64,000 bases of DNA, taken from Leptasterias polaris (Eukaryota; Echinodermata; Asteroidea; Forcipulatida; Asteriidae). The notes under the pieces are model-generated. The model saw nothing but the letters and a program-made list of their open reading frames with translations, made no database searches and was not told where the DNA came from. Below, one piece after another: positions 47,459 through 59,545 of the stretch. A program made the position numbers and the translations under genes. Positions within the stretch are counted from its first letter, which is position 1. The number at the start of each line of letters is the position of its first letter. The DNA is taken from NCBI GenBank assembly GCA_037783415.1, contig JAZGTN010000094.1, forward strand, positions 2,666,001 through 2,730,000. The letters are read 5' to 3'.

Positions 47459-50039
47459 GTTTCTTTTGGGGTTTTTCTTTTTTCCTAAATCAGCAACAGA
47501 CTGACACCTGATCAATATGAGAACAGTACAGCTCTATCAGATGTCCAGTTTTAAAAGAGCAAAAACAACATGTATTATTTACAAGAACCTCTGTTCCATC
47601 TGGGAATACGGAAGCAATCCACTTGAGATTTGGGTCCAATCTTATTCACATCAAAGGCATTTCACTGCGACCCTATAAATTCTTAATCTTTTCATCCACC
47701 CTTTAGAAGAAAAGAAGAAGAAAAATACCTTCACCCACAAACCACACAGGTTCGGAGAGTTAATCTCTTTCATATTCACCTTCAGGACATGAAAAAGAAG
47801 TAATCCTGGAATAATCCGAGAATAATACGAGGGAAATTGTGTGGCTTCATAGAGGTGCCTCCGTCCTTTGGTTGCAGCCCGTCAATTTGACTTTGTAGCG
47901 TAGACTCCACGGAGCTGATTTTCAATCAACGAATGACATCTCGCATCGGACACACAATCATCTGAATGCTGTAATCCCTGCAGATTAAAACCACAAAAAT
48001 TACACTTGTCATTAGAATAATGAAAGGTTGTAAACACAGAAAGTACAGGGAGAGTTCGCCCACTTGACAAATGTCAGTGTTCATAAGCAAAATTCAGTCA
48101 GTTTGTTTCCTTGAGCCAATACGATTTGTGACTTGGTTAGACAACAGGTGGAAAAGGGGGGGGGGGGGGAGGAAAGCTTGTTGATAACAATTTGGTTCAG
48201 TCACTTGGAACTCAAAGCCACAGTTTTGTGTCACATTGAGTGGTCTGTAGAGGATCGTAACTTGGCCGATTCAATCTGGGTGTGTTTGTTTTCTTGCCTC
48301 ATGAATTTGTCTTTCTCTGTTCAGTCTTGTTTCTGGAGGATATTGACTTTGATGTGGGAGGATGGTGAATAATGGGGTTGAAATTGCACCGATGTGAATG
48401 AATTTCAACCTTTATGTCCATGAAGAGAAGTTACATCCTGGGTTTTATTGACTCTTTCATTTATCCTCAAGTTCTCAATGAATATCAAGGTCTAAACATT
48501 ATTTGATTAAACATAATAGTACATTTCAACCATACTGTTTTCCAAACTTGTTTACCCTTGATTCAAACTTGTTCTGAATTCCAACAGTCTGAGAGTACAT
48601 TTTATTTGTACGGTATATTTGTCTTGTCTTGTTTATACTGAACTTACTGAAGTACATGTAGCCATATTTTCCTTTATGGAACTATACATGTACATCATTA
48701 AAAAAAATGAAAATACAGTACCAGCTGTACGAATACATGTTTGATAATTTAAACAACCTTTAAACTTTGTTGGGTCGGTAATAAGCGGTTATCCCCAAAA
48801 ATAGCATTTGCATATGTACATAAACGTGAGTTTTAGAATGTCAAATGGTCATATCTCGATGAAAATAACCTAAATGTACACACAAAGTCAATGGAACTGG
48901 ATTTACATACATGTACGATGTTGATGGACGGAGCATTTTCACTCAAGAAAAGACTTTGTTGCACAATGGAGTTACGACCTTGTTGCACTGACATGACAAA
49001 TTTTTAATTGTGCTGACAAAAGTTTTGAAGCCTACTTTTGACCGTGAAAAATTGGCAAGAAAGTTTGCACCAAAGTAACCAGAAAAAGTTGGCAAAATAC
49101 ATACATTACATTTGATTTACAAAGACACAAAGACAAAGCTTAATGCCGATACATGTGCGTGTCTACCTGTTAAAACCAAAGACTTACACATGTAAACAAA
49201 AAAAGGGATTCGTGTGTTTTGACAGACCGAGGAAGTCCTTGTTTCAATTTTGTGTACAAAACCAATGGGGATGTCGCTATAAAAAAAAAAAACTAAGTCC
49301 CCAAAAATTGGAGAACAAGGAGAAGTCCTTGATTTAGGCCTATTGGATTGAAAAACATGTTCATGTACACTATTTATGTTGTAGTGAAGTTATATACTGT
49401 ACTAAAAAGCCAGACTGACCATTTCACATGTATCAAGCACTAAATGAAGAGAGATACATACATTACATGTACATGTACATGTATACACCTACTGATATCA
49501 CTGTGCACGTGAACTAGACACTGAATACAAAATGAATCCCAAGTATTCAGATCCCAACCCCAACGAGAGAAAGTCTCCAACCTCTCTGATATAAACTAAT
49601 CAAACTACATTACAACACTCCCAGGGTGTAAAATTGACCATTGGGACTGTACCCAGACAACAACAGCCACTGCAAATTGGTGTGGTGCTACCATGGGAAC
49701 CCTTAACACTTGAAAAGGTTATTCCTGAAGTAGGTCAGAGTGGATTTTAACAAAGACCGAACTTGAGAGCAGTTGATACCGTGAGGATGTAGGGATGTAA
49801 TCCATCTACGGTCTAGATATTGAAAAGCACCTGTGATATATCTATACATATTTTACAGGTGCCTGAAAAATGAAGTGCAGTGTTCGTACTGTTGACAAGT
49901 TTCCTTAATCAATTTCTATGACTTCACAAGTTGTTACACAGCAGGTTTAAACCTTAAAGATGCAACCTCTACCCGTCAAACTTTCACTGAACAATTCTGA
50001 TCTCAAAGCCACTTGTGATGATTCAGATTGGCTTTTGTT
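47459..50039. other. Noncoding interval
   Basis: Contains the exon candidate at 47882-47977 (-), a poly-G run at about 48158-48169, a poly-A run at about 49279-49292 and ACATGTA-type short repeats near 49460. No gene recognised. Confidence 0.35.
47882..47977 (-). other. Weak candidate terminal exon, minus strand
   Basis: Acceptor GTGGTTTTAATCTGCAG opens a 31-codon frame, GLQHSDDCVSDARCHSLIEN..., ending TGA. A second frame is open for 16 codons. The splice site is good but the peptide is short and unrecognised. Confidence 0.2.
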
Positions 50040-50402
50040 GGCGATTTCCTCCCTGCCTTCCACCTCTGTATAGACCATGGTTAGAATCCTGCTTTGGACA
50101 GGAGCCTTGCAGGATTGGGTTTTCAGTCCCTGCCTGATTACCTGGGTCCAATTTCATACAGCTGCTTAAGCACAAAAAGTAGCTAAGCACAACAAAATTT
50201 CGCTAACCAGAATAAGGTTACCAGCCAAACCACCATATGTCTCATGTACAATTTGTGACTGGTATCCTGCTCATTTCTGCTTTGCAGACAATTGTTAAGC
50301 AAAATTTTCTGCTTAAGCAGCTCTATGAAATTGGGCCCTCAGTTGGGGATTTCCTCCCACATCTAGAACTGATATTTCTTCAACATCTTCTACACACAGG
50401 TG
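50040..50402 (+). mobile_element. Older tRNA-derived SINE interrupted by a TIR element
   Basis: 50040-50143 and 50339-50402 match the SINE at 26757-27068 (TTTCCTCCCTGCCTTCCACCT head side; GGGGATTTCCTCCCACATCT tail side). They are separated exactly by the 195-bp GGGCCC-ended element. Confidence 0.65.
50144..50338. mobile_element. GGGCCC-ended TIR element, copy 4, inserted in a SINE
   Basis: Begins GGGTCCAATTTCATACAGCT and ends AGCTCTATGAAATTGGGCCC, with GCTTAAGCA motifs inside both ends. It is the same subfamily as copy 1. Because it splits a SINE, it moved after the SINE did. Confidence 0.85.
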
Positions 50403-51841
50403 TCCTCAGGTCTTACAGAGGGACTCCCAAGGTCAAGTTAAGTTTTGCGATGCACTCATTTTCTAGTTTAATAGTACAATAAGACCTTTAAAGGAGCCGT
50501 TATAACCCACCTTAGAAGAAACTAAAAACTATACCGCGCACAGAACTTGGGGACAGAACTCCGATGTTAAAACTGTACACAGAGCTGAGCAGACGATAAT
50601 TGCTTTACCCCCGGAAGTGATAGCAATATTTTTGAGAGCGCCCTCACGCGGAGCATTGATACGGAGCATTGATAGAGCCCTCATGACAGTAGAGGGAAAG
50701 TTACAACTCTCTAACCTCACGTTAAATTGTGTAAAATATAAATTTTACTTGATGCTCTTTCAGATGGAAATTTGAAGAATGACGTCATCGGACAGCAAAA
50801 ACAAATAGATCTGTACAACCCAAAGAGAAATTCATGCACCCATCGTAAGTTCACAAGTTCAATGCTGTTTTGATTGAATATCATCACAATTCATGCATGA
50901 ACTAAAAATTCTCTGTACAAAGATGCACAGACAATATATTTGAAATGTGACGTCATCAAGTGTTTTTGGATTTTGACACAAATTGCACTTGAAGGGTAAC
51001 AAACACAGTGGCATTTTACACCATTTTAACGTTTGAGGTTTGAGACTTGTAAATTTTTCCTTATTTCCACAAGGACTCTATCTATAGACCATGTTACATT
51101 TGTTTACAGAGTGGTGACCTTGTACATTCTAAAGCGTTTCCTGCCGGGCAAGATACTACACAGGCTATATGGGAAAATTTACATTTTGTGTCATAATTTT
51201 CACATAAATTCAAAATTTACAAAAGCAACAGCTGTACAGCTTTTGAGATGTCCCCCCTTTCTTCATATCAAAAGTTGAGAAAAATCAGACAGTGCAATCA
51301 CCATAAAACATAAGATTTGTTGTTTTCTTCCATTGAGCTGTGTACAAACTGTGCCTGCAGGAAGTCCAGGCTCTGTGGCTCTTTTGTAAACATGTGATGT
51401 CACAGGTCACATCGTCTATAGGAAAATGAGTGGATCACAAAACTGAATTAGACCTTGAAGCCCCTCTTTAAGGTTAAAGTGCAAGGAACTTTTGAGTGTT
51501 CTTTGGTTTAAACACCAGAAAGATAAAGTAATAATACTACCAAACAAACTAGAAGCTTAAGCTGGCAAAAAAGGGTCTTCACCCCTCTGGAAAGTGATTG
51601 CTGAAAATGCAAAGTTCCATTTGATGCACCAGGTAAAATGTGATCAGATGCAATCTCACAAACCTGGACACACCTATTTGCTTTGGCTCAGACTCTATTT
51701 CTTGAGCAGACTACTGATGGATTTAGAATGAGAAACGAACATTTTAAAATTATAGATTTACAAATTACGGATTTACTGATAAGAGGATGGAGAAAAGATA
51801 TCTGAAAAGGTTGAATAATGAGGGTCGTAACAGATTCACAC
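50403..51841. other. Noncoding interval
   Basis: No gene recognised. A 13-bp direct duplication (CGGAGCATTGATA) lies at 50657-50682. Two CRE-like TGACGTCATC sites at about 50780 and 50949 sit in similar ATTTGAA contexts and may mark an undetermined repeat. Confidence 0.35.
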
Positions 51842-52725
51842 TACCGTAGTTTCCTGCGGATAAGACGCATCTTATCTGACTTTCGAAGGTAAAAAAAAGT
51901 CACTGCGTCTTATCTTCCGATGCGCCTTATCTGATTTCGATTGAGTTCATTGTGATGATTACAATGTGAAATCTTACATTTATACTGCAAAATAGTTCCT
52001 TTATTTCGTCCAGGGTAATTCTGCATGTCACATTTTTCTTAAAATAAATCCTACACTGTTTTTTGACGAAACTTACCGAAGAACGAAGTTACTGGCCATA
52101 CTGATGCCCACAAAAATAACAATGACGTCGCGAATGAGCGACGATCGATGCTGCACACAGTACACTGCTATATCACATGACAGGTACTAGTCTTTGTAAA
52201 ACAAGTCGTTTTTGTATGTTTTGTTATCGTGAATTTTGCCAACAGAGGGCGTACGTTCCTATTCTGAAAGCATTATTAAGAAAGTGCCCTCTAGCGTTCG
52301 TTGGTTCTTGCATGTATTGTTGAGTTAAAAAGAGAGTAACAAAGACTAGCAGCCAATTGACTGGGAAACGTTGGGAGAACGTTTCTCTGCGCGCACTCGT
52401 TGTGTAAAACGAAAAACTGTAAAGCTATGGTTTTAGAAAAAATCTTTAAAACGATCATGGAAAAAATAATAATGAAAAAATAGCAGTGATGTTTTACTCG
52501 TCTTCGTGACTATAAAATTACGGTCCCTTTGCACTATGGTAAGTGTGCTTACGCCATCACAATGACCCCAGTATGTGTTGATGTACAAGCGGTATGAGAC
52601 TTTGCGAGCGTGTGTTCTGTAGAAGATATGTTGCGCCTTATGCAGCGAGGCACCTTATCTGCTAACCCTTGAATATTATTTTGGTAATTTGACGTTCAGC
52701 GCCTTATCCGCAGGAAATTACGGTA
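51842..52725. mobile_element. 884-bp TIR element (TACCGTA...GCGGATAAG ends)
   Basis: Left end TACCGTAGTTTCCTGCGGAT followed by AAGACGC. The right end, inverted, is TACCGTAATTTCCTGCGGAT followed by AAGGCGC, an inverted repeat of about 27 bp. GCCTTATCTG / GCGTCTTATC motifs recur inside both ends. No transposase ORF; non-autonomous. Confidence 0.82.
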
Positions 52726-54692
52726 AACGAAAAAAACAAATTTGTTTGTCTTTTCAAATGAAAAATAGTGGACTGCAATTGACATACGTTTAATCTACAG
52801 ATACATCGATAATACTTCAAAACGTCATGAGGGAAGGACTTACTTTGTTTGATTTAGCTAAGCTGATAAAATCCATTTCAAATAATCCACTCCGAAATTA
52901 TGTTTTCAACCTGTGGATGAAAAGTACAATTAGAGAGTTGTTTTTGCCAACAGGTGGATCCGAGGACTGTGGGCTGTGCGCACTTTCTGATTTGATTAGT
53001 CTCTTTCTCCAGCAGTCAGATCGTCTAAACAGATCATCAGGCCCCCAAGATTGTAGAGTACATTGCACACATGTCCAATATTGAATATTTGAGCTATGTA
53101 AAAGACTACATTAAACATTGTTCAATATTACCCTTATGTTCCGGGTGGTTTGACAAGATTATTAACCAAATCCAGCATTACCATCTCCGACAAAAGACTA
53201 CTCATAGCTTATTACTGACACATATTCACTGTCAGGCAAAAACCAAAAGACGTGTTTCACAGAACTCTCAAGGTACATGTGATTTTAAAGATGGCAACTC
53301 TATAATGTATGTACTTTTCTTAACTTATGTTTTTGAAACATAAGGAGCGACTTCAATGAATATCAATGGAAGACTTTGGGACAAAATGGTATTCCCCAAA
53401 AGGCTCACTGGGGCACATTTCAAAATGCACTAAGGAGCAAACACGTGTCAAAAAGGGGACTTCTTCCATGAAGTTTAAGGTAGATATACACCTGGTGTTA
53501 CCGCAAACCAAATATACATTGATACCTCACCATGCAATGACTCAAATCCCATATACTTTTCTCTAGTTTTTACTAATCATAATACAACCAACCTGCAAAC
53601 ACTGCATCACGATTTTGTGAAATAATTAAACTTGTTGATACTGTCTTAGGATACTGTTCATACTAAAAAAGATAACAAAGAATTACCAATCGTACTTTGT
53701 TTTAAGTAGTTAACATTGGTCTTCATTAAGCAACTATACCCCGAGGTTCATAGAATTTCAAGGCTTAGCAAAAACAAACATCAGGAATACTTGTGATGGC
53801 AACTTGCCCTTCGAAAAGCCTCAAAAACTGAGCACTTAAGGTTAGACCAATAAAATGATGGGGAGATTTTAATAAGAGGAAATCTCCAAATCAATAGTTC
53901 TCTATTGATGGATATAAAACACATCCGACAAATAAAGACCGTCCAGAAATTACGTTCCACAAAATTTTGTTTTATCAAAACAGTCTCGTAATTCCATCGT
54001 GAAAAGCAGCCTTTATTAAGAACCTCTTGAATTCCAGGGTCACCATTCATTCATCTGAAATCCACCGGGAGGATTTTATTAAACGTCAATATCTGTTTCT
54101 CCAAACCAACATATTTCCCTGCATAGAAGGATTGCCTGCAACAGCAGCTCTTTATGTTTTTCCTCTTCACCTTTTTTCCCCCACCCTTCTCCTGCTTAAA
54201 CTAGAAGGTATATCACAGTAGATAGTATTTGGCATAATTTTCCCAAAACTGTATTGATTGTTGCCTCCGGGCTGTCTCATTCATTTTACACTGGTACAGG
54301 GATACAAGGTCACGTGGCAGCAATTTAGAAAATTAACCTATTGAAAAGCTGAATGAGAACGCAAGTCTTAAATTGCATTCTTTAACTTCTGCCAGGTTTT
54401 TTCCCCTGTGTTTTACATTCACCTGATGGTCAAGGTCTGGTTTATTGCTTCGTGCATTTTAAGGCGCTCTTCAAATAAAGTGTCGACGTCGAGGCAAATT
54501 AATCATTGCCGCTTTTGACGTCAGCTTGACAAAACTGCGGAAAGAATTATTCAGGCGGGATGTAGTATTTTTACATAGTGCAAAAAAATGATGATTTAAT
54601 TAAAGTGCGCCGTCTGTGGAATATCACAGATGACTTTCATGAGTAATATTATTAATTATTAAAACCTTCATGTGTATGTCCCTGAAACTGAC
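52726..54692. other. Noncoding interval
   Basis: No gene recognised. 54470-54660 is higher-complexity sequence with GTCGACGTCGAGG, GACGTCAGC, CATTGCCGC and several TAATTA/ATTAAT sites, a possible enhancer, but this is inference only. Confidence 0.3.
53486..53560 (+). repeat. Dispersed repeat, copy 2
   Basis: Inverted relative to 23965-24040: TGGTGTTACCGCAAACCAAA then GATACCTCACCATGCAATG. Fragment of an unidentified repeat. Confidence 0.65.
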
Positions 54693-55057
54693 TTAAAGGC
54701 ACTGAACACGTTTTGTAATTGTCAAAGACCAGTATTCTCACTTGGTGTATCCCAACATATGCATAAAATAACAAGCCTGTGAAAATTTGGGCTCAATTGG
54801 TCAAGAAAATGATGAAAGAAAAAACACCCTTGTTGTACAAATTAGCGTGCTTTCAGATAGGAATAAAAGGCTTTTGGCCAGAAGTCTTTTATTATTTTAG
54901 TGAGAAATTACCTCTTTCTCAAAAACTACGTTACTTCAGAGGGAGTCGTTTCTCACAATGTTTTATACTATCAACAGCTCCCCATTGCTCGTTACCAAGT
55001 AAGTTTTTATGCTAATATATATTTTGAGTAATTACCAAACGTATACAGTGCCTTTAA
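54693..55057. mobile_element. TIR element of the TTAAAGGCA family, copy 2 (365 bp)
   Basis: Ends TTAAAGGCACTG and, inverted, CAGTGCCTTTAA. Internal landmarks include TTTGTAATTGTCAAAGACC, TTGGTGTATCCCAACATATG and GTTTCTCACAATGTTTTATA. It has a complete end-to-end structure and is opposite in orientation to copy 1. An ORF through it (54779-55015) is incidental. Confidence 0.88.
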
Positions 55058-58000
55058 GTGTAAACAAAGTCATGTCTGTGTTTAGTCCATAAAACATTTT
55101 TCATAATGGTGCCTTTTAAAATTATATTTCTTTCCCCTTTCTTCTTTTTTGTTAGGGGGGGGGAGATCCATATTTATAAGGGGCCATTTACAACAAACTG
55201 TCAACATTTCTTTATTAATGAAGCAAAATTGAAAACATGACAATGTCTGAGGTGAAAAATCAATCAATTAGGGGGAGTGGGTGAGTGACAAAAATCGAAA
55301 TTGAAAAATATTGATGATTCTGAATATCCCCGAACCAAACCGAAAAGAATAGTTCTAACCAAAACCTATAACAAACTGATCACAAAATGCAACACACATT
55401 CGCACATATTATTCACAATGCTGGATTTGAAATTTGGAATAAATGTCGGGCTAATATCAAATTGACTCAAACGCAAGTTAAATATTTGCTATGCGTAAAC
55501 AATATTGTGGAATAATATCATTCACTGAGATATATATAGCCTCAATTAAATCGTCTTATTACTAGAGAAGTTCAGCCAATACTAATTGTATTAAAGGGTG
55601 ACTAAACCCTGGTGAAGGTACCGTTCTTCACATTTAGGGATTTGCACAAAAAAGTAGAATTAAAGGGTGTGTAAACAACATTGGTAAGATTGAACAAATA
55701 AATATTCACAGATTTGTACATTCCCTTGAAATAGTTTTGCTTGAAATGCTTTAGTTTTTAAGAAATGAGTAAAACAATTAGTCTTTATCGCGCGTGTCCA
55801 AAACCCAATGTTTGAAAACAGTGACAAACATAATGAGGTTTTTCAATGGGACAACTGTTTATGTTTTGTTATGTGCGACTAATGCTGTACTACTATATCT
55901 CGAATACGAGTTCATGGTATATCTCGAATACGAGTTCATGGTGATCAAAACGAGTCTCATGTTTAAAGTAGACTGGTGCCTGCAATATTGAGTCCCACTT
56001 CATATTGATTTCCAGTTTGCCCTCGGGGTACCTGACAAAGATGGCTGCAGTGTAAAACGACCAGAAACCGAGACACTCCAGTTCAGGCACAGGCTTTGGA
56101 CATCGTATCGGTATCGATCCAAGCCTTTAAAAGATTTATGGTGGAAGCCACAGTCCCCGCTCGTCCTGATCCCAAGCTCAAGTTCTTTTTAACCGTTTTC
56201 CATCGAGGGGCTGTTATCCATTTTTAGACTATCCATAAAATGTAACGAGGATTGGATAATCATGACAGGTGCTGTGAGAGAGACCTACTTGCCCATTGGC
56301 TCCCTCCGCTAGTCCTCATTTTTTGTAATATCACATAATCCTCATTCTATCGATTCTGCTTTCTTTTCCTTTTTTAAACAGGGACCTAATCAAACATAAA
56401 GGCCACCTGCTCTGTTTCTAATTGGAACTAATCAAGGAAAAATGGATTAGTACACACTCCACAGAGCCTTTCTTGATGGGTGCGTAAAAATGTCCTGTTA
56501 CATTTAGACAACAACTTGATAGAGTATAAACACATGTTGCTCTTCGTTCACTTCACTGACTTTGAACACAGCGCAGTTCAGACCCCAGTCAGAGCTGCCT
56601 CGCACATCTAGCAGGTGACAACTGTGGTATTCTCACAAAGAAAAAGGAGGTGTGGGGTGTGGGGGGTAGCAGTATGAACTTTCAAATAAGAACAGCATCA
56701 AGTGTGAGTTCTACTGTATCTTTATGTGCAACAGTTAATGCCCCTGTATGCAGCCTGCATGATAATAACCCATGCTCAGTGAAACAGAATTGCAGAAAGC
56801 ACGACCCAATTTTCAATGAATAAATTTGTATTAATACCGAGTAATAAAAGGGGAATGCAAAATCAAACTTTGAAGATGTTCCGCTCACACTATAGCATTG
56901 ACGTTACACTCTACTCTCAAAAAGAACGATTGGGCTGGCCTTATACTCCCCCCCCCCCCACCCTCCAGCAAAATTGACAGGTGATTGGCATGATGTCTTG
57001 CCAAGGGTGGTTATAAATGCCAATTTGTAACAAACAACTTAAAGGGATTGCTAAAAATCACTCATACCAAAAATTAAACCTCCACATTCATTAAACTCTC
57101 TTGAATCAAACAGGTATTTAACTAAGCCTATATTAAAAGTTTCATAAAGTATTGTTTGTTCGATAGAATTTGAAAACCTCAAAACAATGGTCTATTTTTG
57201 TAATTTTCTGTTTCTGTTCAAATGGTTTAGGGCCTATAAATTGTTGGTTTTTTTTCTCAATTTTGTTCCCGTCGGAATAGTTTCTTAAGAAGAATGAAAA
57301 TATTTTCCAATTCCATCTTGACAAAATGCTAACATTAGAGCACTTAATTCTTTTTTACAAAATTAGTTTGTTATATTAATGATGCACCCTACTTTTGATT
57401 CTCGACTACAGCATCAAGCCAAGACAACTTTAAGTACATTTTTTGTTTCTGGCATAAGCAGCAGGTCTTTCTATCTCTGTGAGCCTCTAGACAGAGACTA
57501 CCCAATCCTCATGGGTTTCAGTTTCTGAGTTCAGGTATCTCTAGCTCTCTCTCTTGCTTTGTCCCTGGTCACAGACTTACTGCAAGTTTCTTCCTGTTTT
57601 CATGTTGTTCACCTCTCTGTTTATCCCTCCATCATGTTTGAGTCAAAAAACAAAAAACAAAAAAATCCCACACAGGCTATTTTCAATATTGTTTCAAAGA
57701 CTCGGAGACTTATCCATATGGGGAAAGGTCTGTTTCTGATTGCCGATGGTGAAAACATTGTGTCCGGTTCTGAAAAACACTCGATGACAAAAATATTCCA
57801 AAAGCGTTTATTGTCTTAGAAATTGACTTCCTGAAAACGTCAAATTCTTTCTTCTACATCACAAAAATAAAAAACCACAATTAAGTTCTGCCGAGGGAAG
57901 CCAAACAACAGAAAATGAAATTGCTAAATTACAGCTAGCAAAAACCCCCAATAATATTGTGTTACAGAAGAATTAAAAGCAGGGAAATAAAGTATAGGCT

Positions 58001-58330
58001 ATGAATGCCAAATTAAAAAACATATTCCCATGACAAATTATTTTGATACTGCATATCAGTTGAGTCACAGAAAACATATTATTTCTATTGAATTGATTTT
58101 TTTCTTTTGTAAAAATGCTTCTCAAAAGGTCTTGCGGTTTTGACTCACAGAAAGAAAAACAATTTTTTTTGGGCGGCGATTATAAGAAAAAGATCTATCA
58201 TAATGAAAACAAATTGCCAGCATTTTTGAAAAATATGATTCATGGGCGCAGGTAAATTATGATTTTTTTTGAAAAGTTAATTAATGTGTAAGGTCTAGAA
58301 GTGAGAACATTTAAGTCCCTTTCACATTAA
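55058..58330. other. Noncoding interval
   Basis: No gene recognised. A G-run lies at about 55155-55163, a poly-C at about 56948-56958, and a 24-bp tandem duplication of TATATCTCGAATACGAGTTC at about 55894-55941. Confidence 0.35.
55665..55826 (+). repeat. Partial MITE-like repeat related to 38286-38455
   Basis: Shares ACATTGGTAAGA, TTGAAATAGTTTTGCTTGAA, GAAATGAGTAAAACAATT and CCAATGTTTGAAAACAGTGA in the same order. Outer limits not resolved. Confidence 0.6.
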
Positions 58331-59269
58331 CTTACTAGGAAACTCACAATGAAAACTTCCCAGGAAACTCGCAATGAAAACTTCCAAGGAAACTCGCAAT
58401 GAAAACTTCCCAGTAAATTCGCAATGAAAACTTCCTAGAAAACTTGCAATGAAAACTTCCTAGAAAACTTGCAATGAAAACTTCCTAGGAAACTCACAAT
58501 GAAAACTTCCTTGGAAACTCACAATGATAACTTCCTAGAAAACTCGCAATGAAAACTCGCAATGAAAACTTCCCAGTAAACTCGCAATGAAAACTTCCCA
58601 GGAAACTCACAATGAAAACTTCCCAGGAAACTCGCAATGAAAACTTCCTAGAAAACTTGCAATGAAAACTTCCTAGGAAACTCACAATGAAAACTTCCTA
58701 GGAAACTCACAATGAAAACTTCCTTGGAAACTCACAATGATAACTTCCTAGAAAACTCACAATGATAACTTCCTAGAAAACTCACAATGAAAACTTCCTA
58801 GAAAACTCGCAATGAAAACTTCCCAGGAAACTCACAATGAAAACTTCCCAGGAAACTCGCAATGAAAACTTCCTAGAAAACTTGCAATGAAAACTTCCTA
58901 GGAAACTCACAATGAAAACTTCCTAGGAAACTCACAATGAAAACTTCCTTGGAAACTCACAATGATAACTTCCTAGAAAACTCACAATGATAACTTCCTA
59001 GAAAACTCACAATGAAAACTTCCTAGAAAACTTGCAATGAAAACTTCCTAGGAAACTCACAATGAAAACTCCCCCAAAAACTCGCAATGAAAACTTCCTA
59101 GGAAACTCACAATGAAAACTTCCTTGGAAACTCACAATGAAAACTTCCTTGAAAACTCGCAATGAAAACTTCCTAGGAAACTCACAATGAAAACTTCCTA
59201 GGAAACTCACAATGAAAACTTCCTAGGAAACTCACAATGAAAACTTCTTTGGAAACTCACAATGAAACT
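58331..59269. repeat. 25-bp satellite-like array, about 37 units, with higher-order structure
   Basis: The unit is approximately AACTCACAATGAAAACTTCC plus TAGGA. Variants alternate (ACTCGC, ACTTGC, CCCAGG, CTAGAA, CTTGG, GATAAC). The marker combination CTTGG followed by GATAAC recurs at 58511, 58724 and 58949; the last two are 225 bp (nine units) apart and the first pair 213 bp, with one shortened unit near 58550. The minus-strand ORFs inside are low-complexity artefacts because 25 is not a multiple of 3 and stops are rare. Confidence 0.97.
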
Positions 59270-59322
59270 TGTTAGTGTGCATGTCACCCGGTGTCAAAAA
59301 TGCAATTCTGAGATTTCTTTGG

Positions 59323-59545
59323 AAATAAAAGTAAAAAAAATTGGCAGTGACATAAATTTCATAAGTATTACACATTTGTTTTTCTGTTGTGCAAATAAAA
59401 GTTACAATAATTGGGAGTGACACAAATTCCATAATCATTACACATTTGGTCTTCCACTTTTGCAAATAAAAGTTTTAATAATCCGCAGTGACACAAATTC
59501 CACAATCATTACACATTTGTTTTTCCGTTTTTGTAAATAAAAGTC
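59323..59545 (+). repeat. 71-bp tandem repeat, about three units
   Basis: AAATAAAAGT occurs at 59323, 59393, 59464 and 59535 (spacing 70, 71, 71). Each unit contains CAGTGACA(C)AAATT-like and ATTACACATTTG blocks. It follows the 25-bp array almost directly. Confidence 0.9.

Noticed and set aside
54779..55015. 78-residue plus-strand ORF
   Set aside because: It lies entirely inside the TTAAAGGCA TIR element and is not conserved in the other copy.
58494..59210. Minus-strand ORFs rich in SFLGSFHCEFPRKF-like repeats
   Set aside because: Translation of the 25-bp tandem array; frames break whenever a unit changes length.
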